Shown: piece by piece, positions 56,274 to 64,000 of the stretch | How positions within the stretch are numbered: the first letter of the stretch is position 1 | How the letters are laid out: each line of letters opens with the position of its first letter | Assembly (NCBI GenBank): GCA_021397845.1 | Contig: CM038052.1 | Coordinates: forward strand, 140,063,854 to 140,127,853 | DNA length: 64,000 nucleotides | Direction: 5' to 3' | DNA from: Areca catechu | Taxonomy: Eukaryota; Streptophyta; Magnoliopsida; Arecales; Arecaceae | Program-made: the position numbers and the translations under genes | Notes under the pieces: model-generated | Databases searched by the model: none | What the model was told of the DNA's origin: nothing | Seen by the model: only the letters and a program-made list of their open reading frames with translations

Positions 56274-57842
56274 GGTGACACTAGGATTAGACATAAATTA
56301 TTGGATCCCATATGGTTTACTGATTAAGGTTTTAGGACCTTATTCATGTTTCACAATTTTGGGAGCAAATAAGATTGAGTTTTGTAATAAGTTGAGACTA
56401 GTTGATTTGTCTCAATCCTAGTCAATCATTGAGTCCTGTACTTGAGTATTAGTCCAGTGAGAGTCCAATTTTTGAACAAGAGAGGAGGCTACCCTATTTT
56501 GGAGTTCTACCAAGCCTCACCCAGGACCAGAGGCATTTACGTCAGCTTATGGGATCTTGTTTGACACCCAAGAATCCTAGATACCCTCCAAATGCTCTCC
56601 AAATGCCTTGATTCCTCCTAGATGCCAGATTGCTTCTAGATGCCTTAGAATATTCTCAACCCTGGGTGCACCTTGATTCTAGGGATATACTAGCATCTTA
56701 GTCCAAGAAAATCCAAGCCCAAGAGCAAGGCCCATGCACCTCAGAACCAAGATTCCAGGAATATGCCATATGAGAGGCACCCAAGCTACCAGAACCCAAA
56801 GTCCAAGCTCCAAACCCAAGGAGACGGACACCTTGCTGCCCTTTGAAGCCCACACTCCCAAGCTAAGTCCAAGAGGTGTCCTAGCCCAATCCAAGTGGCT
56901 TTGACCGGTCCAAGGAAGGAGGGAGAATCCAAGTGGAAGTAGGAAAACAAGTTTTTCTTTCATTCAAATATGTACTCCTAGTTCCATGTTAATATTGTAG
57001 TCCTTCTCCCACTCAAACCTTGTAAACCTATCCTAACTAGGAGAGGCCTGAAGTCCTAATATGGAGAGGGCATAGAAACTATACAAATACCCCACCCCTC
57101 CTCCTTTTGTATTCAATCTACTCTTATGAAATATTATTCTACTGAATTGTTTTAAGATTGCTGTCTTGTGTTTGGTTTCTTTGGTTTGTGTTCTTGTGTT
57201 GGCCAACCACTATCCTTGCAATTCCTCAATGCCCATGCCTCCAACCATGCCTCTTGACTTCAGCCTTGGCATTGGGAAGGAGCCCTGAAGCCATCCTTGA
57301 AAGCAGGAGCCTCCCTTCTCCATGCCGCCAGCCGTTCTTGCCCTAATTTCTTTCCTTCTTATTTCATCTTAATATTTTCTCTCTGTTTCTTTATTTCATG
57401 CCTAACCTTGATGCTTGCAGGATCCCTGAGATATTTTTTCTCCCCAGAGGAGGGTTTCCTTTCCTTCAGACTGGGTCCAGATCACCTTCAAATTTGGGAA
57501 CCAAAGGCTTCATCTTCCAAGCATCAATCTGAGAGCTGTGTGACCCCTTCATCAGCAAGTTCTTCAATCTCTGCCTGGTACAAACCTTCCCACTCTTAAT
57601 TTCTATTTTGATTGAAGGTTAGCTATCTTATGCCAGCAATTTATCAATTCTCAGATCCTGACTTTTTATTATTTTACATGAACATGCCTGCGATTATGAT
57701 GATTCTTTGTATTTCTATTCATCCTGCTAGTCTTTACTTGATTTTAGGAATTTAGCCTAAAAATTAAAATTACAAGAAATTCTAAAAAAATTAGTTTACT
57801 ATTTATCTTAAATGTTTAGTAACCTTAGAGAATCCCACGTCA
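56274..57842 (+). repeat. Gypsy-3 5' LTR
   Basis: Plus strand. The left part 'tggtgacactaggattagac' and 'tgattaaggttttaggacc' parallels the start of the G1 LTR (ggtgcgggcaccagactcag, tgattgaccttgcccgaag). The exact first base is uncertain (56273-56276). A TATA-like ctatacaaatac is near 57079. It ends CCCACGTCA at 57842, three bases before a primer site. 56560-56650 repeats 'ctagatgcc' and 'ccaaatgc' units. Open frames inside are not genes. Confidence 0.75.
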
Positions 57843-57845
57843 GTT

Positions 57846-57856
57846 TGGTATCAGAG
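57846..57856 (+). other. Gypsy-3 primer binding site
   Basis: TGGTATCAGAG, initiator tRNA-Met type, three bases after the LTR end. Confidence 0.9.
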
Positions 57857-58609
57857 TGATTTTAGGATAGCATTAATTTGCGTTAGGATCACAAACCCTA
57901 ATTTCTACATCTTGCTAGCTGCATTAGAAATCAATTTTTCTTCTGATTTTGACCACCTAGGAGTTTTATTTTTTTATAGAATTTTTATGATGTGTTCTTT
58001 ACCTTGTCCTCTATTTTATCCCATTTTTTAATTAATTTTATATATAATTAAATGTCTTAAAATTTAGCATATTAGAAACCCTAACTGAAATACTAATAGT
58101 TTTGCAACAGTCCGAAATCCCTAGGATTTGCATCAATATATGATTTTATTTTTACACAAAATTTGGTAGAGATCATCTCCACTATCCATTCCCTGCTCTA
58201 GAATTTTTTGGTTTTTTTTTTGCTTCAGAATCCATGTCATACAATGCATTAATCTGAACCTTAAATCTTAGAATTTTGTGAACTCTGCACACTTGACTCA
58301 ACCAAACCTAACCAACTTCCACACACCCCAATCCTAAGTCCAATTTGTTTTCTAACCTAATCAACCTAAACCTAATTTTTCACCTCATAAAATAGACATA
58401 AAATATTTTTACTTTTCTGATTGTTATTAGTTGCATTAGGACTCATTGTATGTGCATCCTTTGATTAACCTAATCTTAAGGACAATTGCTATCTAACATC
58501 AGGGTAGGATTTCATCACCTGTCCTGAACCCAAAACCATCATTATCATACTGACCCAAGCCTAATTAAAATTAATTAGACCTAATTTGCCATAGTGGGCT
58601 AGATGACAC
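57857..58609 (+). other. Gypsy-3 leader, truncated
   Basis: Non-coding AT-rich sequence. 'taatttgccatagtgggcta' (58580-58600) matches the G1 leader at about 6247, which supports a related gypsy element. Gag is not reached: SIRE3 inserts at 58610. Confidence 0.75.
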
Positions 58610-60243
58610 TGTTGCCCAGTAAGCAACCCAAGAGGGGGGGTGAATTGGGTCTCTAAAAATTTAAAGTTAAGATTAATATCACAAGCTACAAACTTTACAA
58701 AACAAGATATGTAATTCAATTGAACAAGGTACTATGTTTTGAATGCAATGATCTAAAGTAATAATGCAGCAGAAATTAAAAGAAATGAGCAAAAATATAA
58801 AGAGCAAGGAGGGAGAGATCATGCAATCACAAACACTACAAGCTATAGTGGTTCGGTGCCAACAATGCACCTAAATCCACTCCCGAAGATCCCCTTGGAA
58901 ATTCACTATAGTCTCAAGATTTTAGCCGATTAGTTTTTTGGGCTCACTAATCAAAATCTGACTTGTTTTTACAAGTTTCACAAGTCAAACCTCACTTGGT
59001 TTTACGGGCTAACCAAGAACCTAATTAGTTTTCATAAGGCTAACCAATAACCTCCAATAGTTTTCTAGGCTAACCAAGAACCTTAGTTGTTTTATGGGCT
59101 AACCACCAATCAAATTAGTTTTCCAAGGCTTACAAATAACCTTCATTGGTTTTCCAATAGGCTAATGAAGAACTCTTACAAGATATGAAGTTTAGAAACA
59201 AAGAACCAATGTAAGCTTTCAAAAGAAAAGCAAAGAAGTCGATGTAGCTCGATGTAGAGCTGCTTTGCTCTTGTTGAAGCCTTTTGAATGTCCAAGTATG
59301 AATGATCTTCAATGCTCTTGATGGCTTTGAATGCTTGGAGGCTTCTTTTAGCTTGAGAGTGGTTGAAACTTTGATGAATAGGAGTTATTGCTCTTCTCTC
59401 TTCTTTTCTCTTCAAACTCTTAATGGTATTCAATATTCTTGTATTTTGATTTGACTTGAACCATATAAATACCCCCTTAAAACTGAAATCTAGCCATCAC
59501 ACTTGAAAAACTAGCCATTGGGGGCATTTGGGATGAGTTCTGTATTTGAAAAAACTAGCTGTTACTGTTGCTAGAACTCTATGTGTCGATACTTCCTCAA
59601 TTGAGTCGACACATAAGGTTGACACATATTCTTCTTGAGTTGACACATAGTTCAAAATGGTCCATTCAGATTCTCTGGAAATCTCAGTTGAGTCGACACA
59701 TTCTCAGTTGAGTCGACACCTTGAGTCGACACATTCTCAGTCGAGTCGACACCTTGCATCCATGTATCGATACTTCAACTGTTCCTTCACCTTCTGCAAG
59801 TGCTGTGGCATGAAAGTCTCAGGCAATGTGTTGATCCATGTGTTGATAATTTGAGTCAACACATAAGATCCAATGTTGACACTTGATCTATGCCATTTGA
59901 AACTTTGTAGCGTACCGGTCTTAGTCGACACCTCATCTTCATGTGTCGACACTTCATGTCATGTGTCGACTCCTTGAGTCGACACATCTCTAAAAAATCA
60001 CAGAAGATGCTGATTTTGAGCTGGAACAAGTTTCCATTTGGCTTTCACATCCATTCAACCATCTCTTGAGTGTCCAAGTCTTGTTTTGTGCAATCATATC
60101 ATTCAAACTTGGTTCTTTAACATAATTGGGCTTCATCAAACTTTGTGAGCATCTTTTCAATGAAAACACACTTAAAGCAAATCATTAGTCTTCAATTTAT
60201 ACTTAACTGTTTTGCTTATCATCAAAATCAATTAGTGGAGTCA
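58610..60243 (-). repeat. SIRE3 3' LTR
   Basis: 1634 bases from TGTTGCCCAGTAAG to GTGGAGTCA. It has 'gggggggtgaattgggtct' like the other SIRE LTRs. 59580-60000 contains about nine exact GTCGAC sites, mostly as gagtcgacac, the densest array in the window. 58930-59165 repeats 'ggctaaccaagaacct' and 'ttagttttc' about six times, with about 45-50 bases between copies. Confidence 0.85.
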
Positions 60244-60957
60244 AAAATCTTTTCCTTTTTGATGATGACAAAACCCTTAAGTATAAATTGCTCTACAAGT
60301 AAAGCTTCAAGAAAATTTAACAAGGTGCACAATATTGAAAGCATTTAGTAAATCAACATTACTTGCACTAAATATATGATAATCCAAAATGCAAGTAATA
60401 GTATTTGAGCTTGTTACAATGATAGAGAGTATCAGAACTTTGTCAGACTTTGAGCTTGATATTTATTTAAATGCATTGAGAACATGTATCATGATACTCT
60501 ATGATAAAAATTCTAGCAAATAACATGGCTCCCCCTGAATCAATGATTCATAACAACATTTGTAAGAATCTTTTCAAAAGATTGAAAGAGGGGTATCAAG
60601 AATTAAACTCATTTTGAATTTGAGTGTAAAGTAAAACTCCCCTTTTCTTAAGGAATTTTGTAAATGATTTTCAGGTTTTTTAAAAAAAATACGCAAAATT
60701 AAAAGTTACTCCCTCTTTAGTTTTGAGAAGTAAACATATTTATAATTAAATCTCACTAAATTACTCCCCCTTTTTGTTATCATTAAAAAGGTAGGGAAAT
60801 AAATAAATGTAGGGTTCGGTGGCAAGGTAGAAACATAGATTTCTAAATTTTTATCTTTATGAAATGTTCACCAAACCCTTAACCCAAGATCTCCTTAAAA
60901 GAATTAAAACATATAACATGTATATATAAGATTTAAACTCATATTAAAGTACTAACC
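60244..60957 (-). other. SIRE3 3' untranslated region
   Basis: AT-rich, without a coding frame. The first bases (aaaatcttttcctttttgat, minus strand a purine tract) give the polypurine tract next to the LTR. 'actccccctttttgttatca' near 60760 parallels 'cctttttgtcatcattaggt' in SIRE1 25470-25490. Confidence 0.7.
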
Positions 60958-62402
60958 TGTATTGCTAAAATCGCCCCCTGTCTTGATTTTTCTCCGATGG
61001 AATTTCCTTCCCACGCGTGTGAAGAGGAGTCCACACGCGCGTGGACTCTTCTTCTTGGCATGCGCGGGTGAGGAAGGGAGTGGGCGGCTAGGAGAGAGAG
61101 TCTCAGTGCACTTGATTCACTTGGGTTCAGCCATGGGTTAGCCCAATGTCCTAAAATTTAAATTAGACCTTAATCTGGTTCAATTAGAACCCAATTAAGC
61201 CCAATTCAGAACCAAATTCGAATCCGATTCGAACAGAAATTGGGTCTGCAACACAAGCTAGTGTGTTTATCGTGCAAACATGATTTAATTCCAAATTAAA
61301 TCCTTCATTAATTCTCTTTTGTGTGTGACCCATAGGGTTCCACACCTAGCCAGCAGTAGGTCCGAGTGCTATTTGACTTAATTCGGTTAGATCTCAACTA
61401 AGCCGAATTAGGTCAACTCAAACTAGCTCGACTCGGTCAATTAGAATCTAATTCTAATTAACTGATTTGAATTACCATAATTCAATCATATACCTACAAG
61501 ACAAGATTGACGTCTAGCAATGTATCATGTCTACCCGGAAGATGTGGAATTTTGATGGAATTACCAAAATACCCTTCAGTGGTGAGTTACCGGGCAATTC
61601 AGTCCTTTGATCAACTTGCATCCCGAATATGATTATGAATATGGATACTTGTCAAATCCAATTTCATATTCATTTCTAGCTCAATCTTTATAATGATGAT
61701 TCATTAATGAATCATTAGAAATTAACTCTAATGTTCATACTTTGATCAAAGATTTCCTGAATCCATCATTTGATCGAAATTAGCTGGATGCAATTCCCTC
61801 TTACTAGGGCTGATCAATTCCTTGTTGACCTACTCACAACCTCCATATACAATACACCATACCCAGTATCACCTCGTGCATGACTCAGTGTCATGATTGA
61901 TTGCGAACCAAACTATGGATTCATATATATAAGGTACCATGGTAGTCTCAGGTCAAAGGACCACATGCACTACTCCCACTATGAGAATTATCTATTGACA
62001 AAACGATAAGGTTCCATTAGATATTCTCAATTTGGATCAATTCAGTGAACTCATTATCTAATGAACACTCATATCCTAGTGTTAGTGTCAAACACAAGTG
62101 ACTGTGAGATCAGTCACCCTCATCACAAAGCATATATAGGATATGCTGGTCTTGCCGGAAACATTGATCCCCAACTCAATGTCCCATCAACAAGGAATAT
62201 TTTAGATTAGGGTTTTAAGGCTTTAGGTCTCACTGGTATGATCTCATCATAACCCTAGAACCATAGCCCTAATCTATGGGGTTCATCATATAATCATAAA
62301 GACACAGCGTATGATGAAAATAATGCCTTTATTATAATAATGTCAATTCATTGATTTTGGGATCGAAATACAATATTTCAGTTGGGTTTCAGGGGACAAT
62401 CA
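60958..62402 (-). repeat. Copia-4 3' LTR
   Basis: The right end is firm: minus strand 'gcaagtgggagattgaa' (polypurine tract) then TGATTGTCCCCTG. The left end, TG at about 60958, is a guess. Near 61020-61050 is an inverted pair around 'gtccacacgcgcgtggac', a GC-rich hairpin. 61330-61520 matches the plus-strand LTR fragment at 19040-19240 in reverse complement. Confidence 0.7.
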
Positions 62403-62420
62403 TTCAATCTCCCACTTGCA

Positions 62421-64000
62421 CTAAAGCCAATCACCTTTAAATCTTAACCTCATACAATCAAGGTGGGAATCAAACTCTCGCTGTGATAGAGCCTTAGTGA
62501 ACGGATCAGCTATGTTGTTCTTCGTTTCTGTCCTTTTAATGCAGACTTCTTGTCTTACGACAATCTCTCGAATGAGATGGAAGCATCTCAGAATGTGCTT
62601 TGATTTGTGATGAGCTCTTAGTTCCTTTGCTTGAGCAATAGCCCTAGTATTATCACAGTAAAGTGATACTAGACCTTCAATCTCAGGAACTACGCCCAAC
62701 TCTGATATGAACTTCTTCATCTAGATAGCTTCTTTGGCAGCTTCAGTAACAACAATGTACTCTGCCTCAGTTGTTGAGTCAGCTACAGTTTGCTGTTTAG
62801 AACTCTTCCAGCTTACAGCTCCTCCATTTAGGGTAAAAACATACCCAGATATAGATTTGCTGTCATCTGGATCTGATAGAAAACTAGAATCTGAATAAGC
62901 TTCTAGTTTAAGATCAGATCCTCCGTATATTAGAAAAATATCCTTAGTTCTTCTTAAGTACTTAAGAATATTTTTCACAGCCTTCCAATGATCCTCTCCT
63001 GGATCTGCCTGAAACCTGCTGGCTATACCTAAGGCATATGCCACATCAGGCCTAGTACATAACATAGCATACATAATAGACCCTACTGCTGAAGCATAAG
63101 GTATAGAATTCATTCTATTTCTTTCTTCAGGTATCTTAGGAGACATCTTTTTAGAAAGATGTATGCCATGACCAATAGGTAAGTAACCTCTTTTACTTTC
63201 CTCCATGCTAAATCTTTTTAGCACTTGGTTAATGTACCTAGACTGGGATAAACCTAGCATCCTCCTAGATCTATCTCTATAGATCTTGATGCCTAGTATA
63301 TAAGATGCTTCTCCCAAGTCTTTCATGGAAAACTGTTTAGATAACCATACCTTGACTGATTGTAACATTGGGATATCATTCCCAATGAGGAGTATGTCAT
63401 CTACATACAGAACCAAGAAAACTATGGCACTCCTACTAGTCTTCTTGTACACACAAGGTTCATCCTCATTTTTGATAAAGTCAAATTCTTTGACTGTCTT
63501 ATCAAATCGGATGTTCCAACTCCTAGATGCTTGCTTTAATCCTTAAATAGATTTCTTCAGCCTACATACCTGATTAGGTTTAGTCTCCAAGACAATACCT
63601 TCTGGCTATGACATATAAACCTCTTCCTCAAGAAAACCATTGAGAAATGCGATTTTCACATCCATCTGCCAGATTTCATAATCATGATATGATGCTATAG
63701 CAAGCATGATCTGAATAGATTTGAGCATGGCAACAGGAGAAAATGTTTCATCATAATCTATTCCCTGTTTTTGTCTGAAACCCTTAGCCACTAATCTTGC
63801 TTTATAAGTTTCAACTTGGCCATCTGCCCGAGTCTTTTTCTTATAGACCCATTTGCATCCAATCGGGTTAACACCCTCTGGTGCATCAACCAAAGTCCAG
63901 ACTTGGTTGACATACATGGAGTCCATTTCGGATCTCATGGCTTCCAGCCATCTGTTTGAGTCACTACTCATGGTAGCATCCTATATGTTAGAGGCTCATC
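62421..64000 (-). pseudogene. pol: Copia-4 reverse transcriptase and RNase H, runs off the window
   Basis: One frame on the minus strand from 63971 to 62421 with only three stops. RT: 'QVWTLVDAPEGVNPIGCKWV', 'QMDVKIAFLNGFLEEEVYMS', 'YVDDILLIGNDIPMLQSVKV' and 'MKDLGEASYILGIKIYRDRS'. RNase H: 'AYSDSSFLSDPDDSKSISGY' (Asp), 'TEAEYIVVTEAAKEAI' (Glu), 'YCDNTRAIAQAKELRAHHKS' (Asp), 'HILRCFHLIREIVV' and 'NNIADPFTKALSQREF'. Stops: one after VYMS (63603-63605, consensus Gln), one near 63545, and TAG 62721-62723 (consensus Trp). Integrase and gag lie beyond the window. The least decayed pol region here. Confidence 0.93.

Larger units (their letters stand above)
58610..60957 (-). mobile_element. SIRE3, 3' end of a SIRE-type copia
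   Basis: Minus strand: 3' LTR (58610-60243), polypurine tract and 3' UTR (to about 60957). The rest of the element is not in the window; the LTR of Copia-4 starts at about 60958 and may be inserted in it. Family membership comes from LTR and UTR similarity to SIRE1. Confidence 0.8.

Noticed and set aside
57158..57599. Plus-strand frames of 62 and 100 codons in the Gypsy-3 LTR
   Set aside because: They lie between the TATA box and the LTR end and show no domain.

Overview
The window is plant nuclear DNA made almost entirely of nested LTR retrotransposons. I found no host protein-coding gene, rRNA, tRNA gene or CRISPR array. A flowering plant with a large repeat-rich genome is indicated by Ty1/copia, Ty3/gypsy chromovirus, Tat-type gypsy and SIRE/Maximus-type copia elements, and by primer binding sites complementary to initiator tRNA-Met (TGGTATCAGAGC). 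The copia proteins recall those common in monocot genomes, but the species cannot be fixed from this sequence.

Layout, left to right. (1) 0.56-13.97 kb: an old plus-strand copia element (Copia-1), split by an LTR-like insertion (2.64-3.81 kb) and by an almost complete plus-strand chromovirus (G1, 4080-12905) with two 1.6 kb LTRs and a perfect CATTT target duplication. (2) 13.97-22.03 kb: a pile of related minus-strand gypsy LTRs, including an internally deleted element with a primer binding site and a solo LTR (19925-21422, duplication ATAAG). The solo LTR sits inside a plus-strand copia LTR that may be the 3' LTR of Copia-1. (3) 22.03-47.65 kb: an old minus-strand copia (Copia-2) split by two large minus-strand elements. 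These are SIRE1 (23780-34557), with an env-like third gene, and Copia-3 (35968-46049), with 2.3 kb LTRs. (4) 47.65-50.66 kb: the 5' part of a plus-strand SIRE element (SIRE2). (5) 50.66-56.27 kb: the 3' half of a minus-strand Tat-type gypsy, carrying an antisense open frame and a minisatellite between integrase and LTR. A solo SIRE-type LTR is inserted in its integrase. (6) 56.27-58.61 kb: LTR, primer binding site and leader of a plus-strand gypsy. (7) 58.61-60.96 kb: the 3' end of a minus-strand SIRE element (SIRE3). (8) 60.96-64.0 kb: the 3' LTR and the reverse transcriptase/RNase H of a minus-strand copia (Copia-4) that runs off the window.

All coding regions are broken by stops or frameshifts, so they are entered as pseudogenes. 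G1, Copia-3 and Copia-4 are the least decayed. Many stops look like CAG to TAG or TGG to TAG changes, as expected from deamination of methylated cytosines. The least routine features are the Tat antisense frame with its minisatellite, the SIRE env-like gene, and GTCGAC-rich arrays shared by several SIRE LTRs. The nesting allows a relative order of insertions: Copia-1 and Copia-2 first, then the elements inside them.
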